Part shown: piece by piece, positions 1-8,476 of the stretch
Position numbering within the stretch: the first letter of the stretch is position 1
How the letters are laid out: each line of letters starts with the position of its first letter
Assembly: GCA_963772225.1 (NCBI GenBank)
Contig: CAVYWD010000001.1
Coordinates: forward strand, 248,001-312,000
Origin: CAVYWD01 sp963772225
Lineage (GTDB): Bacteria; Myxococcota; Myxococcia; Myxococcales; UBA5297
DNA: 64,000 nucleotides
Reading direction: 5' to 3'
Made by a program: the position numbers and the translations under genes
The notes under the pieces: generated by a model
What the model saw: the letters and a program-made list of their open reading frames with translations, nothing else
Databases searched by the model: none
Told to the model about the DNA's origin: nothing

Positions 1-2
1 CC

Positions 3-1166
3 TACGATCTTTGGATCAGTGGATCCGGCAAGATCGGCGGGTCAAAGGTTGGTGTCCATGTCGGCGGCGGCTTCGACGGCGTGCACATCGGTGGGAGTGC
101 CGTCGTCACGAACAACGGGACGAACTATCTTCAGGACTCCGCGCTCGACATTGGCTCGCACTATAACCAGAACATCTGGATCGGCCCCGAGGTCGACCTC
201 GTGATCGCGCAGTGGTGGCCCTCGGCTTCGCTGTCCTCGGTCGCGGCGGCGGGGTCCGGTGGAACGCCGAGTCTCGCGCATTGTCAGGTCCACTTCTCGG
301 CGTGGAATGGCATCCGTGATGACGTGGACGTCGCGACCAATTCTTTGGGCGGGATTGCCTCCATCCATTCAATGCAGGTCAACGCTGGGTATGCCGTCGC
401 GCCGAGCAGCCCAATCGCAGTGAGCTCCGACACGTGCGGAGACCTGACCGGTGCCGCGCTCGACATCGGCATGGAGCCGATGAGCGGCAACAACGTCTAC
501 GTCGATGAGCCTACTTGCGCCGAAGCGTTTTCCCCCAGCCTCGTGATCGGAGCGGCGCTCGGCAACGCCTCCAATGTCAACCTGCTGGTTCACGCCTATT
601 CGTCGGGTAGCTCGAACAACCAGAGGTGCACCGTCATGCTGACGGCGGCGGCGATCAGCAATGCCGCAAGCGATGGAATTCTGGTCGATGATGCGAACGC
701 GCTGGTCGCGATGGACAGCGGGACGGACGTCTATGGAAACCGCGGCTATGGAATCAACGCCTCCGTCCCCTGGGCCGGCCTGCTGTCCGTCGGCGTCATC
801 CGTGACAACACCGGCCACCCAGCGCAGACGGCCCCGAACGTCGTCATGCCGGCCGGCTTCGATGGAATCGGCATTGACAATACCGGCAACCCGGCTGTCG
901 GCGGGACTTGCGCGGCAAAATGGACGAGCGGCTATTTTGACGGCGTGATCACGGTAGGCACAAACGGGTGCGCGCCTGACCAGAATGTCGCGCTCACTTT
1001 CGCGCAGCCTGCGCCGAACAATTGGGAATGCGTCATGACGAACTGGACCTTCGGCGGACGCACGCTGACTCAAACCTACGGGACACAAACTCTCTCCAAA
1101 TTCGCCGTCGGGACGGCGGGCTTGAACGCCGGAGACGAGATCCACTACCAATGCGTCGCCAGGTGA
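3..1166 (+). CDS. Secreted beta-helix-like protein, 5' end cut by window edge
   Basis: The frame is open from the left edge to a TGA at 1164-1166, so the true start lies outside the window and at least 387 residues remain. The visible protein is rich in Gly, Asn, Ser, Val and Ile with short alternating strands, as in right-handed beta-helix proteins such as polysaccharide lyases or phage tail spikes. The last ~100 residues look like a separate small module with several cysteines (C-AAKWTSGYFDG, NGCAPD, WECVMT, YQCVAR) that could form disulfides, which points to an exported protein. Codon choice looks less GC-biased than in the neighbours, so horizontal origin is possible. No catalytic motif was recognised. 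The function is unknown and the fold is an inference from composition. Confidence 0.6.
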   Translation, partial: YDLWISGSGKIGGSKVGVHVGGGFDGVHIGGSAVVTNNGTNYLQDSALDIGSHYNQNIWIGPEVDLVIAQWWPSASLSSVAAAGSGGTPSLAHCQVHFSAWNGIRDDVDVATNSLGGIASIHSMQVNAGYAVAPSSPIAVSSDTCGDLTGAALDIGMEPMSGNNVYVDEPTCAEAFSPSLVIGAALGNASNVNLLVHAYSSGSSNNQRCTVMLTAAAISNAASDGILVDDANALVAMDSGTDVYGNRGYGINASVPWAGLLSVGVIRDNTGHPAQTAPNVVMPAGFDGIGIDNTGNPAVGGTCAAKWTSGYFDGVITVGTNGCAPDQNVALTFAQPAPNNWECVMTNWTFGGRTLTQTYGTQTLSKFAVGTAGLNAGDEIHYQCVAR

Positions 1167-1318
1167 ACGTCCGCCTGCTGTGACGAGTTGCCCGCTGTGG
1201 AAAGGCCCCTCGACAGATCAGCCAATTGCTGGGGCGCGCACCGTGGGCATTTGCGCGAGCGCGAGGAAGTCGACAACCCCCGGAGGAGCCTCGACTCCCG
1301 CCACCGGTGACGGTGGCG

Positions 1319-1960
1319 CTACCTCGCGCGCGGGGGGCGGCGGCGCGCGGTCCTTCGGCCCTTGGCGGCTCGGCCCGGCGTGGTGTGTCGCGTCAGCGCG
1401 CGTTCCACCGCGGAGGCCACCAACTCGCCCGCGATCCCCAGCGCCTCGGTGGTTCTCCAGGCGCGGCTCAGCATGAAGCCGCCCTCCAGCGCGCCGACGA
1501 GCGCGATGGCGAGCTCCCGGGCTTGGCGGCGCTCGACTCCGGCGGCGCGGAAGCGCTTTGCGCCGGCCTCGCCCCACTGCTCGAAGACCTCGGCGGTGGC
1601 CTTCCGCATGGGCTCGCTCATGCTCGCCACCTCCAGCGCGGTCGTCCCGATGGGACAGGCATCGGCGTAGTCCGTCGCGCGCAGCGCCTCCGCGGCCCCG
1701 AGGAAGACGGCGCGCACGCCGGAGGGCGCATTGGGCGCTGCGTCGAACACCGCCTCGACCAGGCGGCGATACTCCTCGCCCGAGCTGCGGATCACCTCGA
1801 CCCCGAGGTGCTCCTTCCCTCCAGGAAAGAAGTGATACAGCGAGGCGAAGGGAGCGCGCGCCCCCTCGAGGATCTGTTTGATGCCGGTGCCGTTGTAGCC
1901 TTGCCGCCGGAAGAGCTCGGCGCTGGCCGTCATGATGCGCTGCTTGGTCGTGGCGTTCAT
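1319..1960 (-). CDS. TetR/AcrR family transcriptional regulator
   Basis: A 213-residue repressor. The N-terminal helix-turn-helix (residues ~5-50; TKQRIMTASAELFRRQGYN, then GIKQILEGARAPFASLYHFF) matches the TetR DNA-binding domain, and the helical remainder is the ligand/dimer domain. The C-terminus is very Arg-rich (AKGRRTARRRPPRAR). I chose ATG 1960; a TTG at 1969 would add three residues, and neither has a clear Shine-Dalgarno. It is divergent from the alpha/beta hydrolase at 2029, and a perfect 16-bp palindrome lies between them, the usual arrangement for a local repressor controlling itself and its neighbour. The helices after the DNA-binding domain resemble the LmrA/YxaF-type subgroup. 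The inducer is unknown. Confidence 0.9.
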   Translation of the reverse strand: MNATTKQRIMTASAELFRRQGYNGTGIKQILEGARAPFASLYHFFPGGKEHLGVEVIRSSGEEYRRLVEAVFDAAPNAPSGVRAVFLGAAEALRATDYADACPIGTTALEVASMSEPMRKATAEVFEQWGEAGAKRFRAAGVERRQARELAIALVGALEGGFMLSRAWRTTEALGIAGELVASAVERALTRHTTPGRAAKGRRTARRRPPRAR

Positions 1961-1980
1961 CTTGACCAATCTACGCTGAG

Positions 1981-1996
1981 TAGATAGATCTATCTA
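1981..1996. promoter_or_regulatory. Perfect palindromic operator for the divergent TetR regulator
   Basis: TAGATAGATCTATCTA is a perfect 16-bp inverted repeat between the divergent tetR and hydrolase starts. A plausible plus-strand promoter overlaps it: TTGACC at 1962-1967, a 17-bp spacer, then TAGATC at 1985-1990. Repressor bound to the palindrome would cover the -10 element of the hydrolase promoter. The sequence symmetry is seen directly; binding by the adjacent TetR protein is inferred from position. Confidence 0.75.
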
Positions 1997-2028
1997 GTCA
2001 CGCACTCTGCTGCACCGGAAGAGGAGCC

Positions 2029-2907
2029 ATGCCGAACCTGGAGCTCACGGCGGGAGCGATCGAGGTTACCGACACGGGCGGTGAAGGGCCGGCGCTGGTC
2101 TTCCTCCACGGGCTCGTCATGGATGGGTCCGTCTTCGACACGGTGGTCCGCGAGCTGCGCGCGGATTTCCGGTGCATCGTCCCCACGCTCCCGCTCGGCA
2201 GTCATCCAAGACCGATGCGCCCCGATGCGGATCTGTCGCTCCGCGGATTCGGGGCGATGGTGCATGAGCTCCTCGAGCGGCTCGATCTGAACGACGTCAC
2301 GCTCGTGCAGAACGACCACTCCGCGGGGCTGGTCGCCGCCGGCTCGCACTCCGAGCGCATCGGGCGCTTGGTCATCTCCTCGTGCGAGGCCTTCGACAAC
2401 TACCCACCGGGCCTGCCGGGAAAGAACGCAAAGATGCTGGCGCGCATCCCCGGCGGCCTCTATTGCGCGATGCAGATGTTGCGCTGGCGCGCGCTTCGCC
2501 GGCTGCCCTTCGCGCTCGGCAGGATGGCGAAGCGGCCCATCCCCGACGAGCTCACCGACCGGTGGCTTCGGCCGGCGCAGCGCTCCCGCGAGATCCGACG
2601 CGATCTCGTGAAATACGCGGCCCATGCGCGCGCGGAGGACATGCTCGAGGTCATGGAGCGCGTTCGCGCGTTCCGGCGGCCCGTGCTCGTCCTCTGGGCT
2701 TCCGAGGATCGGGTGATGCCGGTGGAGCACGGGCGCCGCCTGAAGGAGCTCTTCTTCGACGCGAGGCTGGTGATGATCGACGACAGCTACACGCTCATCC
2801 CGCTGGATCAGCCGGAGGCGTTCGCTCGGCACATTCGCGCATTCGTGGCCGAGACGCCGCTCGAGCTTTCGGCAGCGCCGAACCCAAACTCGGGGGCACG
2901 AGCATGA
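2029..2907 (+). CDS. Alpha/beta-fold hydrolase with aspartate at the nucleophile position
   Basis: A 292-residue protein with the alpha/beta-hydrolase core: the HG oxyanion loop (LVFLHGLVMDGSVF, ~25-38), a nucleophile elbow at ~90 (VQNDHSAGL) and the late acid strand (VLVLWASEDRVMP, ~223-235). The elbow carries Asp where esterases have Ser, as in haloalkane dehalogenase and epoxide hydrolase relatives. The usual catalytic histidine near the C-terminus is not visible: the matching segment reads DDSYTLIPLDQPEAF. The reaction is therefore uncertain, and the protein may be a non-canonical or inactive member. The ATG is preceded by a good ribosome site (GAAGAGGAGCC). The gene is divergent from tetR and probably repressed by it, which suggests a role in handling a small xenobiotic-like compound. 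Confidence 0.85.
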   Translation: MPNLELTAGAIEVTDTGGEGPALVFLHGLVMDGSVFDTVVRELRADFRCIVPTLPLGSHPRPMRPDADLSLRGFGAMVHELLERLDLNDVTLVQNDHSAGLVAAGSHSERIGRLVISSCEAFDNYPPGLPGKNAKMLARIPGGLYCAMQMLRWRALRRLPFALGRMAKRPIPDELTDRWLRPAQRSREIRRDLVKYAAHARAEDMLEVMERVRAFRRPVLVLWASEDRVMPVEHGRRLKELFFDARLVMIDDSYTLIPLDQPEAFARHIRAFVAETPLELSAAPNPNSGARA

Positions 2908-3221
2908 GCCCGGAGCCCCCGGCGCGCCGCACGGCAGCGAGCCAACCGAGGCGCACCCGGCGACGCCGCCGCTCCCTGAGCTCGGGCGAAAACTCACTTA
3001 AGACCGCCTTCGCCCTGGACCCATGTGCGCTCCGGCCCATCGCCCAGGAGCGCGGCCTCGCCCTGGTGGACCACCGCGACCCGAACCACCTCCTCGAGAA
3101 CCCGACCGCCGAGAATAGGCTGGTGCTCTTGTTCGAAAAGCTCGAAGGCGCGCACTCAGGGCTGAAAAGAGCTCAAGCTCTGGGAAAGCCCACCGCATTC
3201 ACACAAACCCCGGACCGCTCC
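2908..3221. other. Intergenic gap, no gene supported
   Basis: 314 bp between the hydrolase and the lipoprotein. An in-frame ATG at 2904 would extend the lipoprotein upstream, but that extension is Arg/Pro-rich low-complexity and would bury the lipoprotein signal peptide inside the protein, so it is rejected. No convincing promoter, RNA or terminator was seen. Confidence 0.5.
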
Positions 3222-5066
3222 ATGAGACCCCTTGCCGGAATTCTCGCCTGCTGGCTCGCACTGGTCGTTCTGGCCAGCTGTGCGGCGGACCCGCCGCGGT
3301 CACAAGAGGAAGCCGGTGGGCTCGCGTCGGCCCTCGACAGCGGTGATGCGGCTCTCGCTCCCGTTCGCCCGGACGCGGGCGGCGGCGCAGGTCCGGAGGA
3401 CGCCTCGGCCCCGCTCGACGCGGGGGACGCGTCCCTTGCGCACAGTGGGACGCGCGACGCAGGTCGCACGGAGCCGGCCGATGCCGAGATGTCGCTGCCC
3501 GCCGACGCGGCTCTGCCGGCCAACCCCGATGCGGCGACGCCGGCCATCGACTGGCACGACTACCTCGTGCAGGACACCTGCCGTTCCGGCGGCGTGCCCG
3601 TCTCCGGAGACCCATACTCGTGTCCCGAGCACTCGGACCTGCAGCCGGGCGAGCGGGTCCACGCGAGCTTCAAGTACGCCTCGTCGGCCCGCGACATGCT
3701 GATCCACTCCCTGCCGCGAGCCTCTCCCCACGGCAAGACCGCCTTCGTCTGGTTCGACTCGGGAAACAACGCCAACGGCAAGGGCACCTTCGATCTCGAC
3801 GATCCCCACTGCAAGGTCCCCTCCACGCTCTGCGAGACCAGCGGTGACGTCGACATCGTCGATCTGGACGAGGCGCACTGGGATGGGCCGTGGTTCAACA
3901 TCGTGTCGGCGATGGCCACCGCAAACTTGCAAACGGGCGGCTACCTCGCGTTCACCACCTCGGCGCCCGACTCGACGGCGGGCAGTTGGCCCGACGCTTG
4001 GCTCTTCGGAGTCAACGGGACGGCCGACTCCAGCGCCATCGGCCTCAGCGTCTACCGGGACTCGGCGGGACACATCGATACCTACAGCCGCGCGCAGATG
4101 TGGAACCGCAACATCTGTTCGACGCCGCTCGGGCAGGTGCCCCCGACCTGCACCGCGCTCGGCTACAATCAGTGGCTCGTCGCGAACTCGGTCTACATGG
4201 GGGAGAACAAGACCTTTCAGCGGGTCATCATCAGCATGCACACGGTCGACCACGACACGCTCGCCAGCTGCGTCGGCCACCTGGAGCTCTACCTCCACAG
4301 CCGCGAGTACGGCCTGATGAGCCATCAGACCTGGCGCGCCGTCGGCTGCGACTCGAACCCAAGCGCCAACATCGGATGCAGCGACAACGAGAAGTCGATG
4401 GTGGTCAGCCCCATGAGCTACTACTTCGGCACCACGTCAATCCAGCTCCAGCGAAAGGCGTGCCTGCGCACCGTCACCAACGGCCCCGAGTACGTCTACG
4501 ATCCCCGCGCCCTCTCGCAGCCCTCGCGCGTGCAGCCCTATCCCAACGCCTTGGTGGTCGACGACGTAGGCTACGGCAACATCCTGATGAACCCGCACTT
4601 CTCGTGGACCGATACCGGCATCGCCGGCTGGAGCGCCTACGACGCGCTCACCGAGAAAGTCGTCACGGGTGCCGGCGACGTCGCGCGCTACAACGATGCG
4701 GCGGAGGTGTGGTGCAACGGCGACTGCGCGGGCAGCTCCATCTACCAGGACGTCGATCTGGACGGCCGCGCCCCGTCCCTCAAGGGCAATACCGTGGACT
4801 TCGGCGCCCGGGTCGCCCACTCGAGCGGCACGCCCGCCGGCGGCGGGAGCCTCTACCTTTGGCAGTACCACTCCGACTGGACTGCCAACGGACAGACGAG
4901 CGTCGCGTTCACCGCGAGCGACAGCTGGCCCAGCCCCACCGGCACCTTCGTCACCGGCACGGCAGTCATCAAGAGTGACACCCGCTTCATTCGCTACCAG
5001 GTCTACGTCAACAACGCCGCCACCCGGTACGTCGTCGACGACACATTCGTGACCCGGGCGAATTGA
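3222..5066 (+). CDS. Large secreted lipoprotein of unknown function
   Basis: A 614-residue protein that begins with a lipoprotein signal peptide (MRPLAGILACWLALVVLASC; lipobox LASC, Cys20), which fixes the start at 3222. After the lipidated cysteine comes an Ala/Asp/Gly-rich linker (~21-105) typical of myxobacterial surface lipoproteins. A Cys-rich globular region follows (~110-430), with many Trp/Tyr residues and paired cysteines (CRSGG, YSCPEH, HCKVPSTLCE, NICS, GCDSN). The last ~150 residues (from GYGNILMNPHFSW) resemble a jelly-roll carbohydrate-binding module: a 'N-x-x-F-x-x-G' start and an aromatic beta-strand pattern. No catalytic motif was recognised. It probably sits on the outer membrane and binds glycan; that role is inferred only from the C-terminal similarity. 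Confidence 0.8.
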   Translation: MRPLAGILACWLALVVLASCAADPPRSQEEAGGLASALDSGDAALAPVRPDAGGGAGPEDASAPLDAGDASLAHSGTRDAGRTEPADAEMSLPADAALPANPDAATPAIDWHDYLVQDTCRSGGVPVSGDPYSCPEHSDLQPGERVHASFKYASSARDMLIHSLPRASPHGKTAFVWFDSGNNANGKGTFDLDDPHCKVPSTLCETSGDVDIVDLDEAHWDGPWFNIVSAMATANLQTGGYLAFTTSAPDSTAGSWPDAWLFGVNGTADSSAIGLSVYRDSAGHIDTYSRAQMWNRNICSTPLGQVPPTCTALGYNQWLVANSVYMGENKTFQRVIISMHTVDHDTLASCVGHLELYLHSREYGLMSHQTWRAVGCDSNPSANIGCSDNEKSMVVSPMSYYFGTTSIQLQRKACLRTVTNGPEYVYDPRALSQPSRVQPYPNALVVDDVGYGNILMNPHFSWTDTGIAGWSAYDALTEKVVTGAGDVARYNDAAEVWCNGDCAGSSIYQDVDLDGRAPSLKGNTVDFGARVAHSSGTPAGGGSLYLWQYHSDWTANGQTSVAFTASDSWPSPTGTFVTGTAVIKSDTRFIRYQVYVNNAATRYVVDDTFVTRAN

Positions 5067-5628
5067 GCGCGCAAGGCGAAGTTGGCCGCTCGTCGCAGTC
5101 ACCTCGTTCGCGTCCGCGCTCATCGCTTCCCGGAGCCTTTGCGCCTAGGAAATCCGAGGGCGCCGGTCGGTCACTGCCCCGAGAAGGCAACCCCTGGCGC
5201 CAAGGACGAAAGAGAGGCCTTTCCCCCCAACCGTCCGAGGCCCGGATGGTTGCGCCGACCGAGCTCTCGCACTCCATGGCGCCCGTGCGAGGCTGTTCAG
5301 CGAACCGGATCTGCCGACTGAGGATGCACGAGTCCCGGCGTGCTCAACAGCCTCCCGATGCGCTGCCCGGAGCAGCTCTGTCGCGAAGCGCTGGTGAAAC
5401 TTCTCCGAGTTGCGCGCAACGCTCCCCAGCGTCCTGCGGCACCAGGTTGCCGATGGTGCCGCATTGGCCAAGAGCAGGGCGGAGCCCGCCTTCGTCGCAA
5501 GGCGGCGAACTCCCTCGACGCACCCTTCACCGATCGCCAAGGCGGCAAGCACGGCGTCGAGCGCCACTCGCGACGGAGCCTCACCAGCCTCCATCGGGTT
5601 CCCGCCAGCGAAGACGCCGCCGGCGCGC
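5067..5628. other. Intergenic gap, possibly decayed coding sequence
   Basis: 562 bp between two genes whose 3' ends face each other. A minus-strand frame at 5145-5594 has a helix-like first half (VALDAVLAALAIGEG..., ATELLRAAHREAVEH), but its second half is Arg/Ser-rich and unlike a protein, and there is no ribosome site. I treat it as unsupported, perhaps a remnant. No terminator with a T-run was seen. Confidence 0.4.
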
Positions 5629-6279
5629 TCAGAACGTGTACTTGATCTTCGGAGAGAGCGCGAAGGCCAAGAGCTGCGCCCCGGTCACCCAGCGCGCGCT
5701 CAGGTCGGCGCCCAGGCTGATGTGGTCCAAGCGGGTCGCGTACTCGACGCCCACGCCCGCGCCCGCGGCGAAGGCCCGGCCGACCAGCGAGGAGCCGCTG
5801 CGCCGCGGCTCCGGGTCGAGGACCGCCAGGCCGGCGTAGAGCCTGGGCTGGACCGTGAGTCGCTCCGAGAAGAAGAGCTTATAGCTCGCCTGCGCGGTCA
5901 TCAGCGCCACGGTGAAGTTGTCGGCGGCGGTGTTGTCGGCCGTCGCCGGCCGCGTCCCGTCGAAGACGCATGTGCCGCTCGCCGCCGCGGCGAAGCAGCT
6001 CGAGGCGGAGGCGCCCAGCCCGAAGCTCGCCCCCACGCTGAAGCGGCGGCCGAGGTCGTAGCCCAAACCGAGCTGCAGGTAGACCTGGGGGCTCGAAAGC
6101 GTCGCCTGGCCGGTCGGGTCGCGCCCGCCCGCGGTGGCGAAGCCCCCCAGGCTCACGTCGGCGAAGAGCCCGGAGCGGAGGACCTGGGGCACGCCCTCCG
6201 CCGGCGCCGATGCGCGGGACGCGGCCGGCGCCAGCGCGGCGAGCGCGGCGACCATCAGGGTTCTTGCTCGTGTGCTCAT
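5629..6279 (-). CDS. cglE: CglE-like outer-membrane beta-barrel, gliding motility family
   Basis: 216 residues: an Ala-rich cleavable signal peptide (~1-24), then a small barrel of alternating beta-strands ending in a C-terminal aromatic (KIKYTF), the usual outer-membrane assembly signal. The pattern LFADVSLGGF, YLQLGLGYDLG, FSVGASFGLGASASSCF and GVGVEYATRLDHISLGADL resembles Myxococcus CglE, an adventurous-gliding outer-membrane protein. It is the last gene of the Glt/Nfs-like block, 51 bp after gltG. The family call is from memory of CglE sequences; a position-equivalent Nfs barrel is the main alternative. Confidence 0.65.
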   Translation of the reverse strand: MSTRARTLMVAALAALAPAASRASAPAEGVPQVLRSGLFADVSLGGFATAGGRDPTGQATLSSPQVYLQLGLGYDLGRRFSVGASFGLGASASSCFAAAASGTCVFDGTRPATADNTAADNFTVALMTAQASYKLFFSERLTVQPRLYAGLAVLDPEPRRSGSSLVGRAFAAGAGVGVEYATRLDHISLGADLSARWVTGAQLLAFALSPKIKYTF

Positions 6280-6330
6280 GGCCGCCTTCGCCCACCTTCG
6301 CTTTTGGAGAAGCCCGCACTCGCGGCAGCG

Positions 6331-8065
6331 CTACTCTGCGCTGCTCTCGTCCTCGCCGCCGCCCGCCGCCTTGAAGACCCAGGGGTAGTTGATGACGCAG
6401 ACCCCGCCGCCCTTCGGCTCGGGGAACTTCCAGCGGCGGACCCGCGTCAGGATGCACTGCTCGACGCCGGGGCTGCTCAGGGTGGACTGGAGCACGCTCG
6501 CGTCGCTGACGGCGCCCGCCGGGTCGATGGTGAAGCTGACGCTCACCTTGCCGGCGAGGGACGGCTGTCGATTCAGCTCCACCTCGTAGCAGTACCGCAC
6601 CTCGCTCGCGTGGCGGGTGACGGCCTTGCCGATCACGGCGCGCTCGCACGAGCCGCTCACCGTGGTCTTGCCCGGGACCACCCGGGTCTCGGCGCGCCCG
6701 TGCGCGTCCCCCAGGTTCATCCCGAACTCGCCGCCGCCCGAGCCGCGCCCTCCGCCGCCGCGGGTTCCCAGGCCGCCCAGCCCCAGACCGCCGCCGCCCC
6801 CGGGGCCCGTCCCCCGCGCGCCGAGGCCGGCGATGGCCTGGCTCTCGCCGACACCGCCGCCCTGCTTCAAGCTGCCCAGCGCGTCGCGAATGCCCGTTCC
6901 AAGGCCCCCGGGCGCGAAGACGCTGCTCGTCGGCCCGGTGCCGCCGCCCAGGTACGCGAGCAACCCGGCGCTCATGGCCCGCCGGCGGCGGTCGTCGGCG
7001 ACGGGGCTCTGCCCTCGCTGGGAGCGCTTTTCGGGCGCAGGGCTCGCCTCCTTCGCCTCCTCTTGCTTCGCCTCCGCCCGCTTGCTCGCCAGCTTCGCCG
7101 GAGGCTTGGGCGGAGGGCGGAACAGGAGCTTGGCGAAGCGCTGCGGGTTCTGGAACAGATCGTCGGGGCGCTGGACGAGCCGCGGCCCTTTCGTCGCGAG
7201 CAGCACGAAGAGGGAGATGGCCGCGATCCGAGATCGCCGCGGCGATGGCGGAGAAGGTCAGAACGGCGGGGTCGACCCCGCGCAGCCCCTGCCGCGGCAG
7301 GGGGTCGGGGCGCACGAAGCGCAGCAGCAGCGCGACCTCGCCCCACTCGAGCTCCGCGCGATCGCCCGGCTCCAGGGCGAGCGAGCTTTCGCCGCCCGAG
7401 ATGAGGCCGTCGCGGGCGAGCTCCTCGCGCCCCCTCTCGACACCGCCCCGGAGCAGGCGCACCCGCGCCACTGCCGGAAGGCAGAGCGCCCAGCGCCCGT
7501 TCGCCAGCGCCGCCAGCGCGACCGACTCGCCCGCGCCGAAGATCTGGAAATGGTTTTGCCCGCCCTCCCCGGCAGTCGCCGGGCCGCGGTCGTACTGGCA
7601 AACCTGGAGGAGCGAGTCGCCCCAGAAGTGCGCCACCTCGAGCCGGACGTCGGGGGCCGCTCGCGCGTCGCCGCCCGCCGGGCTCGGCTCCTCTCGCAAC
7701 CTCTGCTCGCGGGCGCTCAGCGGCGCGGCCAGGACCGACGGCCGGCGCGGCGGCGCCTCGGGCGCGTCGACCGAAACCTCCAGGCGGCAGTCGCCCAGCT
7801 CGAGCCGATCGCCCGCGGCGAGCACCGTCGGGCCGGCGATGGCGGCGCCGCGAACCCGCGTGCCGCCCTCGCTGCCCAGGTCGATGACGGTGAGCTTCCC
7901 GCGGTCGAGCTTGACCAGGCAGTGGAGCGCCGAGACTTTGGGGTCGTCGAGCCTCAGCGCCGCCGCGGGCCCCGAGCCGACCAGGACCCCCGCCGGGTCG
8001 CCCTCGGCCGAGCCCTTCGGGAGCCCGTCGGGCCCTTCGACCTTGAGAACCAGCTTCGTGGCCAT
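6331..8065 (-). CDS. gltG: GltG/NfsG-like FHA and TonB-like membrane protein, broken by an apparent +1 frameshift
   Basis: The N-terminal part (8065 to ~7230) has an FHA domain (~1-95; GSGPAAALRLDDPKVSALH) and a beta-rich region ending in the start of a membrane helix (AVLTFSAIAAAIS). The reading then leaves frame. Removing one C from the CC at 7228-7229 joins it to a second open frame (to 6331) and completes one ~24-residue membrane helix (…ISIAAISLFVLLA). After the helix come a Pro/Lys linker, a Gly-rich stretch and a C-terminal AgmX/PglI-type TonB-like domain (CYEVELNRQPSLAGKVSVSF; VRRWKFP). FHA - membrane helix - periplasmic TonB-like domain is the GltG/NfsG layout, and the repaired length is 577 residues. 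Either a sequencing error or a real pseudogene is possible; error is likelier. Confidence 0.75.
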
Positions 8066-8136
8066 GGCCGCTGCTCGCCTCCGACCGCCGCGCCCTCGCG
8101 CACCCACCTCAAGCCCGCGTCTCGGCTCCCGCCTTA

Positions 8137-8406
8137 TTAGAGGTTGTCGACCGACCTCTGGAGCTCGGGCAGAAAATCGCTGCGCAGCCGGATGAGGCTG
8201 CCGAACTTGGTGCGCTTCCGGTTGATGACGTAGCTCCCTTCGGGCTTGGTCAGCTCACCCTCGAGCGTCACGTCGCCGAAGTCGATGACCGTCTTCTTCT
8301 TGTAGACGGTCTTATCGGCGCCCTGCACCACCTGCGGCTCAGCCGCTCGGGCGATGCCGGCAGGCGCCGCGAGGCCGAGGAGCGCCAGGAAGAACAGGCG
8401 TTTCAT
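8137..8406 (-). CDS. cglF: CglF-like small secreted gliding protein
   Basis: 89 residues: a signal peptide (MKRLFFLALLGLAAPAGIARA), then a compact beta-rich domain with KKKTVIDFGDVTLEGELTKPEG and a C-terminal RLRSDFLPELQRSVDNL. This resembles the small CglF family of gliding-motility proteins. ATG 8406 is chosen because GGGAGG lies 8 nt upstream; a GTG at 8415 would add three residues. It sits between gltE and gltG, 71 bp before gltG, in the slot taken by the small F gene of the nfs locus. The envelope role comes from context. Confidence 0.65.
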   Translation of the reverse strand: MKRLFFLALLGLAAPAGIARAAEPQVVQGADKTVYKKKTVIDFGDVTLEGELTKPEGSYVINRKRTKFGSLIRLRSDFLPELQRSVDNL

Positions 8407-8476
8407 TGCAACCACCTCCCGCGCGAGCGCCGAAGCTTAGCGCGAACGAGCCGCTCCCGAGCTGGGCATCGGCTGG

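Noticed and set aside
2795..3040. An 81-codon minus-strand frame between the hydrolase and the lipoprotein
   Set aside because: Arg-rich, no ribosome site, and it overlaps the hydrolase end.
2382..3221. Upstream extension of the large lipoprotein
   Set aside because: The extension overlaps the hydrolase and would place a clear lipoprotein signal peptide in mid-protein.
5145..5594. A 149-codon minus-strand frame in the gap before the CglE-like gene
   Set aside because: Only the first half looks helical, the second half is Arg/Ser-rich, and there is no ribosome site or family match that I recognise.
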